Of a DNA stretch of 34,007 nucleotides, positions 8,156-16,356 are shown one piece after another. This DNA comes from Arthrobacter antibioticus (lineage in GTDB: Bacteria > Actinomycetota > Actinomycetes > Actinomycetales > Micrococcaceae). The stretch's first letter is position 1, and each line of letters starts with the position of its first letter. The translations under genes and the position numbers were made by a program. The notes under the pieces were generated by a model that was not told the DNA's origin, did no database searches, and was given only the letters and a program-made list of their open reading frames with translations. The stretch lies in NCBI RefSeq assembly GCF_030063205.1, contig NZ_JASISQ010000008.1, positions 138,309-172,315 on the forward strand, given 5' to 3'.

Positions 8156-8440
8156 ACCGGCAACAGACTGGACCACCATGAGTTCGCTGCCCGCTGCCAC
8201 GCGTGTTTTCAAGCCATCCAAGCGCCGAACCTCGTCGGGGCCAAGGTAAATATTCACGTATCTGCGCAACGCCCCGGTTTCATCTCGGAGCCTGCGGTCA
8301 AATACGGGGAACTCCACTTTGATCGCATCCAGCACTTCCTCCACCGTTGCAGACTCCCCAACCTCAAGGCGCAACTCATCAACCCCACCCACAAACGGAT
8401 GCAGCAGAGTTGGTACCAGCACCTTCACTTCCCCTGTCAT
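8150..8440 (-). CDS. MoaD/ThiS-family ubiquitin-like protein
   Basis: A 96-residue beta-grasp protein ending in the diglycine tail 'SVAGG', the signature of MoaD/ThiS-type sulfur carriers that are adenylated and thiocarboxylated at the C-terminus. The pattern 'VGESATVEEVLDAI' around residues 28-41 and 'VNIYLGPDEVRRLDGL' around 62-77 fit the family. It lies 38 bp downstream of the beta-propeller gene on the same strand, so the two are probably one transcript. No moaE, moeB, thiG or cysM-like partner is nearby, so its acceptor pathway cannot be assigned. Molybdopterin synthase small subunit is possible but not supported by context. Confidence 0.85.
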   Translation of the reverse strand: MTGEVKVLVPTLLHPFVGGVDELRLEVGESATVEEVLDAIKVEFPVFDRRLRDETGALRRYVNIYLGPDEVRRLDGLKTRVAAGSELMVVQSVAGG

Positions 8441-8478
8441 ATCCGCGCTGTCATATCTGCGCTGTCACAGTCACCGGA

Positions 8479-9594
8479 TCAGCGCCGAACCGAAGCCGCA
8501 CGGACGCACAAAACGTCAGGCAGCCGGCTAAGTACTTCACTAAATTGGTTTCCCTCGTCAGCACTGGCGTAAACCGACCCTCCGCGGGTGCCAAAGTAAA
8601 CGCCCGCCGGTTCGGAGGCATCTACGCACGCTGCGTCGCGGAGGACCACGTTGTACTCCGGTTCGTTTAAACCCACGGCTAACCGCTCCCAGGAGGAGCC
8701 GCCGTCGTCGGTCCTGTGAACGGCAAGCTGACCATCTGGGGGAATCCGTTCCCCATCAGCCTTAATCGGGATCACCCACGCTGTACCTGAGCGACTCGGG
8801 TGGGTGAAGATGGTGAAGCCAAAGTCTGCCGGCAGCCCGTCGGCGATGGAGATCCAGTTATCACCAGCGTCATCCGTGCGATAAACGCCATGATGATTTT
8901 GTGCGTAGAGAACATCCGGATTGTTGGCATCACGAGCCACTTTATGCACGCACTGGCCAAACTCTGGGAGCGGATCCGGCATGAAATAGGCGCCTATACC
9001 CTTGTTCCGTGGCTCCCAAGTCTCTCCCGCATCGGCGCTGGCATACACGCCTCCGGTACTCATGGCCACATGGATCATGGCCTCATCAGCGGGGCTGGGC
9101 AGGACTGTGTGCGCCGCCGCGCCGCCGAATCCTGCTCCCCATTCGGTGCGGTGAGGATGATCCCAGAGTCCACGATTAAGCTCAAAATGCTCTCCACCGT
9201 CGGAGGATTTCCATACCGAGATGGGCTCGCAGCCCGCCCACACCACACCCGGTTGGTCCGCGCAGTCCGGTTGAATCTGCCACACACGTTCAAGTGCGGC
9301 GTCGGTATCGGCTGGAAAGCTGATGGCACCATTGTCGGGTTCATGCCAGGTAATGCCAAAATCGTCAGAGTGAGCAATGGTGGGTCCCCAATGTTCACTG
9401 CGCAATCCCACCAAGATGCGGGTGCGCCCCTCCCTGGTATCAAGGCCGATGCTGGGAATCTCGTGCATAAGGAAATGTGGTCCAGTGAAATCGTAGCTTT
9501 TTCGATCCGCACTGGTACCAAGCCAAAGGCCCTTTTTGGTGCCCACAGCGAGTAGGGTCATTTGGCTATCTTGTGGCTTAGCTTCATTGCTCAT
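8479..9594 (-). CDS. BNR/Asp-box repeat beta-propeller protein (sialidase-like fold)
   Basis: About 371 residues from the ATG at 9594 ('MSNEAKPQDS'). The open frame extends to an ATG at 9657, but that start has no ribosome binding site; at 9594 a GGA lies 9 nt upstream. Five Asp-box-like repeats are visible: 'WKSSDGGEHF', 'YASADAGETW', 'YRTDDAGDNW', 'HRTDDGGSSW' and 'YASADEGNQF'. These indicate a beta-propeller of the exo-alpha-sialidase/VPS10/YCF48 type. No signal peptide is seen, so it is probably cytoplasmic, and the catalytic Arg triad of true sialidases is not evident. 'Sialidase' is therefore a fold label, not a function. It is linked to the MoaD-like gene downstream. Confidence 0.8.
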   Translation of the reverse strand: MSNEAKPQDSQMTLLAVGTKKGLWLGTSADRKSYDFTGPHFLMHEIPSIGLDTREGRTRILVGLRSEHWGPTIAHSDDFGITWHEPDNGAISFPADTDAALERVWQIQPDCADQPGVVWAGCEPISVWKSSDGGEHFELNRGLWDHPHRTEWGAGFGGAAAHTVLPSPADEAMIHVAMSTGGVYASADAGETWEPRNKGIGAYFMPDPLPEFGQCVHKVARDANNPDVLYAQNHHGVYRTDDAGDNWISIADGLPADFGFTIFTHPSRSGTAWVIPIKADGERIPPDGQLAVHRTDDGGSSWERLAVGLNEPEYNVVLRDAACVDASEPAGVYFGTRGGSVYASADEGNQFSEVLSRLPDVLCVRAASVRR

Positions 9595-9673
9595 AGTCTG
9601 AAGTCCATCATCGTCCCCGCTTGGCAACAAGGGGTGACTGATCAGTAATATACGCATTCACGGTGGAGCCACA

Positions 9674-9716
9674 TACCCCCTAGGGGTACTTGACCCATAC
9701 CCCTGCGGGGTATAAA
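9674..9716 (+). promoter_or_regulatory. CsoR operators and csoR-copZ-copA promoter
   Basis: Two copper-repressor-type palindromes occur: an imperfect TACCCCCTAGGGGTA at 9674-9688, and one with perfect 7-bp arms, ATACCCC (9697-9703) and GGGGTAT (9707-9713). A -35-like TTGACC (9690-9695) lies between them, and a -10-like TATAAA (9711-9716) overlaps the second. The arrangement matches autoregulated CsoR promoters, where Cu(I) releases the repressor. Transcription would start near 9722-9724, at or just before the ATG at 9725, so the message may be leaderless. Confidence 0.75.
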
Positions 9717-9724
9717 GTGAGGGT

Positions 9725-10039
9725 ATGGATACAGAAGATCAGACTCGGGGTTACTCCGAGGAGAAGCAGGCTTACCTGCGCCGCCTTAAGCGCGCTGAAG
9801 GTCAGGTCCGAGGCATCGCGCGCATGGTTGAAGAAGATAAGTATTGCATCGACATTCTCACCCAAATGGCAGCCGTCAACAAAGCACTGCACGCGGTAAG
9901 CATCGGGTTATTGGGAGACCACATATCCCACTGCGTAGTCAATGCAGCCAATGAATCCCAAGACACCGGCAACCCGGAGATCGTTTCCGACAAGGTTTCT
10001 GAAGCCACCGCCGCGATTTCCCGCCTGTTAAGGAGCTAA
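9725..10039 (+). CDS. csoR: Copper-sensing repressor CsoR
   Basis: A 104-residue all-helical CsoR/RcnR-family repressor. The Cu(I) ligands of the family fall at Cys41, His66 and Cys70, with the same spacing as in the M. tuberculosis protein (C-x24-H-x3-C). 'LKRAEGQVRGIARMVEEDKY' is the DNA-binding first helix. It binds its own promoter, where two palindromes are seen, and releases it when copper rises, inducing copZ and copA downstream. Its final codons overlap the AGGAG of copZ, so the genes are one operon. Confidence 0.94.
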   Translation: MDTEDQTRGYSEEKQAYLRRLKRAEGQVRGIARMVEEDKYCIDILTQMAAVNKALHAVSIGLLGDHISHCVVNAANESQDTGNPEIVSDKVSEATAAISRLLRS

Positions 10040-10043
10040 CACC

Positions 10044-10265
10044 ATGAACACCACCATCAACGTTTCCGGCATGACCTGCAACCATTGCGTCACCTCCGTC
10101 ACTGAAGAACTGACTGAGCTCAATGGTGTGGAGAATGTGAGTGTTAATCTCAATCCCGGCAGTGTCTCTGAGATCACCATCACTTCAACTCTGCCGCTTG
10201 ACCCGGCAGAAATCGGCGAAGCCGTGGCCGAGGCCGGCTACCAAGTCGTAGCAAATAACGCATAA
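10044..10265 (+). CDS. copZ: Copper chaperone CopZ (HMA domain)
   Basis: A 73-residue heavy-metal-associated domain protein. The Cu(I)-binding loop is 'GMTCNHC' near residue 10-15, within the beta-alpha-beta-beta-alpha-beta ferredoxin-like fold expected for Atx1/CopZ proteins. It carries Cu(I) to the CopA ATPase encoded next. The start follows the SD AGGAG that overlaps the csoR stop region. Length is normal for the family. Confidence 0.94.
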   Translation: MNTTINVSGMTCNHCVTSVTEELTELNGVENVSVNLNPGSVSEITITSTLPLDPAEIGEAVAEAGYQVVANNA

Positions 10266-10294
10266 CAGTACCGTCTTACACACTAAGGAATGCC

Positions 10295-12643
10295 ATGAGC
10301 CCCTCAGAAGTTTTGTCTCAAACCAGCACACCCGGTTCACGAATCCTCGAGCTGGACATCGAGGGAATGACTTGTGCGTCGTGCGTCAGCCGGCTTGAAC
10401 GAAAATTGGGCAAACTCGAGGGCGTCAGCGCTTCCGTCAACCTCCCTTTGGAGTCAGCAGCGGTCACGGTGCCAGCTGGCATGACCGATCAGCGCATCAT
10501 CGACACCGTCAAGGCAACCGGTTACACGGCTAGTTTGAAAAGCTCGCCAGCTACCCGCAAACCGTCCACGGAGCTCGCCGAAGCTACCCCCGGGGACGAA
10601 TCGTCTTTGGAGAAAGTCCCTGAGCAGACCAACCACATGGCACACGGTGGCACAGCAGCCACGTTGCGCCCCCGGTTGATTCTTGCCGCCATACTGACAG
10701 TCCCGGTGTTCCTCGTATCAATGTTCCCTGCCCTCCAGTTTCCTCACTGGGGCTGGGTGGCCGGGATCCTAGCCCTTCCGGTGGTGACGTGGTCGGCATG
10801 GCCGTTCCATCGGGCTGCAGCCATCAACGCCCGCCATTTCGCCTCAACTATGGACACGTTGGTCTCAATTGGTGTCTCCGCAGCATTTTTGTTTTCGGCG
10901 GTGGAATTGGGGCTTGATCCGCAGATGACAGCTCATGGAAACGCCATGGGAGATACCAGCGGCGCCATGGGCGGGCATGCGCCTTTGTACTTTGAAGTCT
11001 CTGCCGTGGTGGTTACTTTCCTGCTCTTGGGCCGTTATCTAGAAGCAAAAGCGAAGGCGAAAGCCGGCGATGCCCTGAAGGCGCTGCTGAGCCTGGGTGC
11101 CCACGAGGCTACGGTGCTACGCAACGGCGTCGAGGTGAAAATACCGGCCGCAGACTTAGCCGTTGATGAAATCTTTGTGGTGCGCCCTGGCGAGAAAATT
11201 GCAACAGACGGAGTGGTCACGGATGGCTCCTCTGCCGTAGACACTTCGCTAATCACCGGCGAATCACTGCCAGTCGACGTCACGGTTGAAGACGTAGTTA
11301 CCGGTGCAACTATCAATACTTCCGGCCGTCTACTGGTTCGCGCTACGCGCGTGGGTAGTGAAACCACGCTGGCACAAATGGGTAAGTTGGTCAGTGCGGC
11401 ACAGGCGGCCAAGGCCCCCATTGCGCGGTTGGCCGATCGAATCAGTGCCGTCTTTGTACCGGTTGTGCTGGTGATAGCCGTGATTACTTTCGCCCTCTGG
11501 TTAATCCTCAGCGGAGATGTCCAAGGAGCCTTTACTTCCGCCGTGGCTGTCCTAATCATCGCCTGCCCCTGCGCCTTAGGACTAGCCACCCCTGTTGGCC
11601 TGCTCACTGGAACGGGCCGCGCGGCCCAACTAGGAATCCTGATCAAAGGTCCACAAGTGCTTGAAGATACTCGCACAGTGGACACAATCTTGCTGGATAA
11701 GACAGGCACCATTACCGAAGGCAAGTTGAGCGTGGTTGAGATCGAACCACTTTCACAGGTGCCCGCCGAGAAGATCCTGCGTCTGGCCGGTGCCGTGGAA
11801 TCCCATAGCGAACATCCCATTGCCCACGCCATCACGGCGCATGCCCGCGAACACTCCAGCGAACATGGTGGCAGCGCAGGCACACTCCCCGAGGTTGCGG
11901 ACTTTTCCTCGGCCCCCGGCGGCGGCGTGCGTGCTGTGATCGAGGGACACACTGTCCTGGCTGGCCGGGCCGGTTGGCTGGAGGAAAATCACGTCCCGTT
12001 GACACAGGAAGCCAGAAATGCGTTAGCTACCCAACAACGGCGCGGAACCACCGCGATTTGGGTAGCCATAGACGGTGAAGCTGCTGGACTTATTGCGCTT
12101 AAGGACACCATCAAGAGTGGGTCTGTAACCGCCATCGCCAAATTGAAAGAGCTGGGACTGCGCCCCATCCTCCTCACCGGCGACAATGCCGCGGTGGCAG
12201 CCCAGGTGGCTGAAATCGTGGGTATCGCTGATGAGGATGTGTACGCTGAGGTGCTTCCTGAGGGGAAGGTAGCTGCCGTAAAGAAACTCCAGGCCGGCGG
12301 AGCCACCGTCGCAATGGCGGGGGATGGCGTCAATGATGGCGCAGCCTTGGCCCAGGCGGATCTAGGCATCGCCATGGGGTCCGGCTCCGATGTGGCAATT
12401 GCGGCGGCCGATCTGACAGTCATGGGAAACGATTTGGGCCAAGTAGCCACAGCGATAGCCCTCTCCCGCAAGACACTAGGCACCATCAAGACGAACCTTT
12501 TTTGGGCGTTCTTCTATAATGCCGTCGGCATCCCCATTGCAGCTCTTGGACTGCTCAACCCCATGATTGCCGGGGCGGCGATGGCCGCAAGCTCTGTGCT
12601 GGTGGTAGCCAACTCCCTCCGGTTGCGGCGCTTCGGCCGGTAG
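10295..12643 (+). CDS. copA: Cu(I)-exporting P1B-type ATPase CopA
   Basis: A 782-residue heavy-metal P-type ATPase. In order: one N-terminal HMA domain with 'GMTCASC' (24-30), a Gln/Glu/His linker with a short Met/His-containing segment, TGES actuator motif (321-324), the intramembrane metal site CPC (424-426), the phosphorylation site DKTGT (468-472), the 'SEHPIAH' His-Pro motif and GDGVND (676-681). CPC plus the HMA domain place it in the Cu(I) exporter group. A His/Met-rich luminal segment ('[18 protein letters not shown]') lies between early transmembrane helices. SD AAGGA precedes the ATG. It is the last gene of the csoR-copZ-copA operon and pumps Cu(I) out of the cytoplasm. Confidence 0.95.
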   Translation: MSPSEVLSQTSTPGSRILELDIEGMTCASCVSRLERKLGKLEGVSASVNLPLESAAVTVPAGMTDQRIIDTVKATGYTASLKSSPATRKPSTELAEATPGDESSLEKVPEQTNHMAHGGTAATLRPRLILAAILTVPVFLVSMFPALQFPHWGWVAGILALPVVTWSAWPFHRAAAINARHFASTMDTLVSIGVSAAFLFSAVELGLDPQMTAHGNAMGDTSGAMGGHAPLYFEVSAVVVTFLLLGRYLEAKAKAKAGDALKALLSLGAHEATVLRNGVEVKIPAADLAVDEIFVVRPGEKIATDGVVTDGSSAVDTSLITGESLPVDVTVEDVVTGATINTSGRLLVRATRVGSETTLAQMGKLVSAAQAAKAPIARLADRISAVFVPVVLVIAVITFALWLILSGDVQGAFTSAVAVLIIACPCALGLATPVGLLTGTGRAAQLGILIKGPQVLEDTRTVDTILLDKTGTITEGKLSVVEIEPLSQVPAEKILRLAGAVESHSEHPIAHAITAHAREHSSEHGGSAGTLPEVADFSSAPGGGVRAVIEGHTVLAGRAGWLEENHVPLTQEARNALATQQRRGTTAIWVAIDGEAAGLIALKDTIKSGSVTAIAKLKELGLRPILLTGDNAAVAAQVAEIVGIADEDVYAEVLPEGKVAAVKKLQAGGATVAMAGDGVNDGAALAQADLGIAMGSGSDVAIAAADLTVMGNDLGQVATAIALSRKTLGTIKTNLFWAFFYNAVGIPIAALGLLNPMIAGAAMAASSVLVVANSLRLRRFGR

Positions 12644-12660
12644 CTGCCGCTGTGGCAGCT
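12642..12660. terminator. Short hairpin between copA and the EamA gene
   Basis: AGCTGCC (12642-12648) pairs with GGCAGCT (12654-12660), loop 5 nt, in the 26-bp gap between convergent genes. It has no T tract on the copA side. Confidence 0.4.
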
Positions 12661-12669
12661 GCCGCTCCG

Positions 12670-13698
12670 TTAGCCGCTCGGTGGCGAACTTTTTTCGTCC
12701 AAGTCCAAGTCCAAGTCCACCGGATACCCTGGACCCCGCTGGGGGGAGCCGCGGAGTTCATCCAGCCTGACTAGGACCACCCCGCCCATAATGGCTACCC
12801 CGCCCAGCAGCTGGATCATTCGGGGTAGCTCACCCAACAGTATCCACGCCCAGATGACAGCGAAAAGGACCTCAAATAATGCCACAAAGGAGGCCACTTT
12901 GGACCCCAGTCCGCGCGTGGAGATGATTCCCACAACGTAGGCGAAAACCGTCGTTATGAGCACCAGGCCCAATACGGGAACCAGCCAGTGCACCTGGGTT
13001 CCAGCGAATACCGGGTTGTTGAAGGTGAAAGCCATCGGCAGCACACCCACCACACCCAGAGCCACGATCATGGCAGCACCCACGGCCATTCCGCCACCAG
13101 CCATGAGAATCGGCGGCACATTATCTCCCGCTCGAGCCGACATAATGAAGTACACGGCCGAACAGACGGCAGCCGCAAGTCCCCAAAGGATGCCCTCCAC
13201 ACTGACTTCCTGGCTGCCTGCCAAATCCAGCACCAACACCAGTCCTGACATGGCGCAAATAGCGCCCACAATCGTCAGAACTCGTGGTCGCTGCCGGGTC
13301 ATGACCCACGCCCAGGCCACCAAAAGCACCGGCGAAAGGTACTCCAGCAGCAAGGCCACACCCACAGACAGATGTTGGACTGCATTGAAATAAAACAGCT
13401 GGCACAACGCGATCGGCACTATTCCATAAATCGCAATACGCGCCAGCGACCCTTTCACCTGAGCCCAGTTGCGCACCAAGCTAAGAATTACAGGAATCAA
13501 AAGTACAACGGCGGCTCCCCCAATGCGAACAGCCACCGCAGCGCCGGGAGACCAGCCAACGTCAAACAAGGACTTCGCAAACGAACCAGACAAGGCAAAA
13601 GCTGCGGCGGAGGCAAAGGCCAGCAAAAGAACCGGGGATGCCAGTACCCTGCGCGTGTTGGCGTCAGGAACCGAAGTAAAAGTATTGGGGGAGGTCAT
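12670..13698 (-). CDS. EamA/DMT-superfamily transporter
   Basis: A 342-residue integral membrane protein with about ten transmembrane helices in two EamA repeats (roughly residues 25-160 and 170-312), the layout of drug/metabolite exporters. 'VHWLVPVLGLVLITTVFAYV' and 'LGELPRMIQLLGGVAIMGG' are typical of the second repeat. The substrate is unknown. The C-terminal tail is odd: a hexanucleotide repeat (GTCCAA on the plus strand, 12697-12719) encodes alternating Asp-Leu before a charged, Ser/Pro-rich end. The gene is divergent from a CGNR-type putative regulator, 72 bp away from it, which may control it. Confidence 0.88.
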   Translation of the reverse strand: MTSPNTFTSVPDANTRRVLASPVLLLAFASAAAFALSGSFAKSLFDVGWSPGAAVAVRIGGAAVVLLIPVILSLVRNWAQVKGSLARIAIYGIVPIALCQLFYFNAVQHLSVGVALLLEYLSPVLLVAWAWVMTRQRPRVLTIVGAICAMSGLVLVLDLAGSQEVSVEGILWGLAAAVCSAVYFIMSARAGDNVPPILMAGGGMAVGAAMIVALGVVGVLPMAFTFNNPVFAGTQVHWLVPVLGLVLITTVFAYVVGIISTRGLGSKVASFVALFEVLFAVIWAWILLGELPRMIQLLGGVAIMGGVVLVRLDELRGSPQRGPGYPVDLDLDLDEKSSPPSG

Positions 13699-13728
13699 GG
13701 CAAGTCCGTATGTCAGCAGTCATTAGCG

Positions 13729-13757
13729 TTAGACTGATGACATTACGCCCATATTAT
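13729..13757 (+). promoter_or_regulatory. Candidate promoter of the CGNR gene
   Basis: TTAGAC (13729-13734) and TATTAT (13752-13757) are separated by 17 bp. Transcription would begin around 13763-13765, only a few bases before the ATG at 13771, giving a very short leader. Confidence 0.4.
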
Positions 13758-13770
13758 GTCAGGAGTCAAT

Positions 13771-14343
13771 ATGGCCTTTAGTCATGACACGGAGATGGCG
13801 CTGATGTCCGCGGTCAATCTCATCAACACAGCCCCCATCTCCCTTGATCCCGAAAACCAAACCACGGGAAAGGATTCAATGCTCAGCTTGGCTGACCTGG
13901 ATGATTTTGTGGCGCGGGAACAATTCACTGGTTCACGGGAAAATTCCGCTGCGGAGGTGACGGCAGTACGGGCGATGCGAACGGAACTGCGCAGTATCTT
14001 CACGGCGGATGAAACAACAGCTGTCAGCATGGTTAATGCCTTGTTGGCTCGCGCCGACGCCCTACCGCAGCTGGTCAAGCACGACCAATGGGACTGGCAC
14101 CTGCACGCGACTGCCCCCGGCGCTGCCTTGTCGCTGCGTATGGGCGTTGAAGCTGCCATGGCCTTGGTTGACGTAATTCGTGGCAGCGAGTTATCACGCT
14201 TGAAAATCTGTGCAGCTCCCGACTGCTCCGCTGTCCTGGTTGACCTGTCCAAGAACCGGTCCCGCCGGTATTGCGATACCGGAAACTGTGGCAACCGTGC
14301 CCACGTGGCCGCCTACCGCCGTCGTAAGTCGGCCCAGGGGTAA
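13771..14343 (+). CDS. CGNR zinc-finger / ABATE-domain putative regulator
   Basis: A 190-residue protein from the ATG at 13771, chosen because AGGAG lies 5 nt upstream and because family members begin 'MAFSHDTE'; an earlier ATG at 13756 has no such site. The N-terminal ABATE (ginkgo-like stress-response) domain covers about residues 1-130. A C-terminal zinc finger has the four Cys in 'CAAPDC' and 'CDTGNCGNR', ending in a basic tail. CGNR proteins are putative transcriptional regulators. The divergent EamA transporter is its most likely target; this is inference from arrangement. Confidence 0.85.
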   Translation: MAFSHDTEMALMSAVNLINTAPISLDPENQTTGKDSMLSLADLDDFVAREQFTGSRENSAAEVTAVRAMRTELRSIFTADETTAVSMVNALLARADALPQLVKHDQWDWHLHATAPGAALSLRMGVEAAMALVDVIRGSELSRLKICAAPDCSAVLVDLSKNRSRRYCDTGNCGNRAHVAAYRRRKSAQG

Positions 14344-14410
14344 ATCGGCCCAGGCGTGCTCTTCCTCGAGACCGCGGCGTGAACAATTCACCGCCATGAC
14401 GTTAACGCGA

Positions 14411-14454
14411 AAGTGGCCCGAATCATTCTCAGATGCGGGCCACTTGGGTATTTT
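14411..14454. terminator. Intrinsic terminator between CGNR gene and ngcG
   Basis: AAGTGGCCCG (14411-14420) and CGGGCCACTT (14436-14445) form a perfect 10-bp stem with a 15-nt loop, followed by a T-run (14450-14454) on the plus strand. It serves the rightward CGNR gene and may also stop leftward ngcG transcription. Confidence 0.7.
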
Positions 14455-14467
14455 TCTGGGACAGATA

Positions 14468-15361
14468 CTACTTCATAGTTCCCGCAGATACGGAGCCCTG
14501 AAGCTGGCGCTGGAACAGGATATACATGATCAAAACGGGAACAACCACGATGACGGCGGCCGCAAAGAGCGAACCAAAGTCAACCGCATAACCCTGCTGC
14601 CCGGCATAGGCAGCAATGCCCTGAGAAAGCACGTAGTTCTCACGGTTGGTGTTGATGGCTACTGGGATCAAGTACTGGTTCCACAAACCAAGAAAATTGA
14701 AAATGGCCACGGACGCCATACCCGGCTTGGCCATAGGCAGCATGACCTGGAAGAAAGTCCGCCATTCGCCGGCCCCGTCAATCTGAGCAGCTTCAGCAAT
14801 TTCGCTCGGAAGGGCTTTGAAGAAGGAGAATAGGAAGAAGACGGTAAAAGGCAACGCGAACGCAACATAAACAATAATCAAACCTGGCAGCGTGTTCAAC
14901 AGGCCCATGTTCTTCAGAATGAAAAACAGGGGCACGATTGCCAAGAAGATCGGAAACGTCAGTCCGGCGAGCATCAGATAATAGATGGCTCGCGAGCCCG
15001 GGAACACGTAACGGGCCAAAACGTAGGCGCACATGGCACCTAGGACCATCACAATGACAAGTGCGAAGCCCACCACAATGACAGTGTTAAAGAAGTACGT
15101 GCCAATGCCGGCTGTGTTCCAGGCATTGACGTAGTTTTCGAACTTCCAGTCGGCCGGAAGGGAAAATGGTGAGGAAAAGATTTCCGTGGTCGTCTTGAAG
15201 GACGACATCAAGGTCCAGCCGAGCGGGACAAGTACCAGGAGTGACCACAGGGTCAACATGGTGTGCGATACGCCTGCTACAACCTTATCCCCACTGGTGT
15301 CCTGTGGCTTCCGAGCTATGTGCGTCTTGGAAGGGGATTTTTTGGAGAGTTTCAGTGACAT
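14468..15361 (-). CDS. ngcG: NgcG-like carbohydrate ABC permease
   Basis: A 297-residue MalG-type permease with about six transmembrane helices and the EAA loop 'AEAAQIDGAGEWRTFFQVM' around residue 195. The start codon shares one base with the upstream permease stop (TAATG), indicating coupled translation. With its partners it should form the channel of an N-acetylglucosamine/diacetylchitobiose importer. The symbol rests on the adjacent NgcE-type binding protein, since permeases alone do not reveal the substrate. No ATPase gene is present, so a shared MsiK-type subunit is expected. Confidence 0.85.
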   Translation of the reverse strand: MSLKLSKKSPSKTHIARKPQDTSGDKVVAGVSHTMLTLWSLLVLVPLGWTLMSSFKTTTEIFSSPFSLPADWKFENYVNAWNTAGIGTYFFNTVIVVGFALVIVMVLGAMCAYVLARYVFPGSRAIYYLMLAGLTFPIFLAIVPLFFILKNMGLLNTLPGLIIVYVAFALPFTVFFLFSFFKALPSEIAEAAQIDGAGEWRTFFQVMLPMAKPGMASVAIFNFLGLWNQYLIPVAINTNRENYVLSQGIAAYAGQQGYAVDFGSLFAAAVIVVVPVLIMYILFQRQLQGSVSAGTMK

Positions 15362-16356
15362 TATTCAGACACATCCTGACTGCCGCCGGTCATCCGGTTC
15401 ACCAGGAATACCAGTGCCGAGAAAATCAATGTAATTACTGCCAAGACCACGCCCATGGCGCAGGCTAGACCGAATTGGTTCTTGGAAAACGCGGTGGTAA
15501 AGAGTTTCTGTGACATGACCAAAGTGGAGTTCTCGGGTCCACCCGTGGAGTTCAAAACAGACATATAAACGAAAGCGTCGAGCGCCAAAATTCCCATGTA
15601 AACGTACGCTGTCTGGATGTTATCGCGGATGAGCGGAATGGTGATGCTAACGGCTGTACGGAAACGTCCAGCTCCGTCAATACGGGCAGCCTCAAACGTT
15701 TCAGCGGGAATGCCCTTGATAGCAGCGACGAACAAGATCATGTAAAAGCCAACGAAGCCCCACACAATAACAAACATCGAGGCGATCATGGCAGTGCGCG
15801 AATCGCCAAGCCACGGGTAGTCTTTCAGGCCATCAAAACCAATGCCTGTCAGGATTCCATTCAACAAGCCATTGCTGGGGTTGAAAATCTGCTGCCAAAT
15901 AATACCAATAACAACCGCAGGGATCACATAGGGAAAGAATGAAACTACCCGGTAGAACCCGGCACCTTTCAGTCCTTTGATCTGGCCGCGGCTGCTGCCA
16001 CCAATAGTGACCAAAGTAGCCAAAACCAACGCCAAAATAACGGTGATAACCGGAAGAAAGACAGCCAAGGTAACGCTGTTGCGGACGGATAACATGAAAA
16101 TGTCATCGTTAAAGAGCTTGACATAGTTGCCAAAGCCAATGAACGGCATGTTGTTGTCGAAGCCGCCCCAGCTGGTCATAGAGTAATACACCGCCTGGGC
16201 AAAAGGCGAGATTACAAAGACCAGATAGATCACCAAGGGCAGTCCCAAGAAGACTGCCATGAAGCTGACCTTATCGAATGTCAGTTTTTTCCGGCGCCGC
16301 CGGGCAGTGGCGACAACGCCACTGCCCGACCGCACTTCTTTTGTTGCTTGTGTCAC
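15361..16356 (-). CDS. ngcF: NgcF-like carbohydrate ABC permease
   Basis: A 331-residue MalF-type permease. A basic N-terminal tail with 'RRRRKKL' precedes about six transmembrane helices; the EAA loop is 'FEAARIDGAGRFRTAVSI' around residue 220. It overlaps the binding-protein gene upstream by 4 bp and the next permease by 1 bp. It is the second channel subunit of the same importer. Confidence 0.85.
   Translation of the reverse strand: MTQATKEVRSGSGVVATARRRRKKLTFDKVSFMAVFLGLPLVIYLVFVISPFAQAVYYSMTSWGGFDNNMPFIGFGNYVKLFNDDIFMLSVRNSVTLAVFLPVITVILALVLATLVTIGGSSRGQIKGLKGAGFYRVVSFFPYVIPAVVIGIIWQQIFNPSNGLLNGILTGIGFDGLKDYPWLGDSRTAMIASMFVIVWGFVGFYMILFVAAIKGIPAETFEAARIDGAGRFRTAVSITIPLIRDNIQTAYVYMGILALDAFVYMSVLNSTGGPENSTLVMSQKLFTTAFSKNQFGLACAMGVVLAVITLIFSALVFLVNRMTGGSQDVSE

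Noticed and set aside
11035-11952. A 305-residue minus-strand frame opposite copA
   Set aside because: It is Ser/Thr/Ala/Pro rich, typical of antisense to a high-GC gene, and lies wholly inside a well-supported P-type ATPase.
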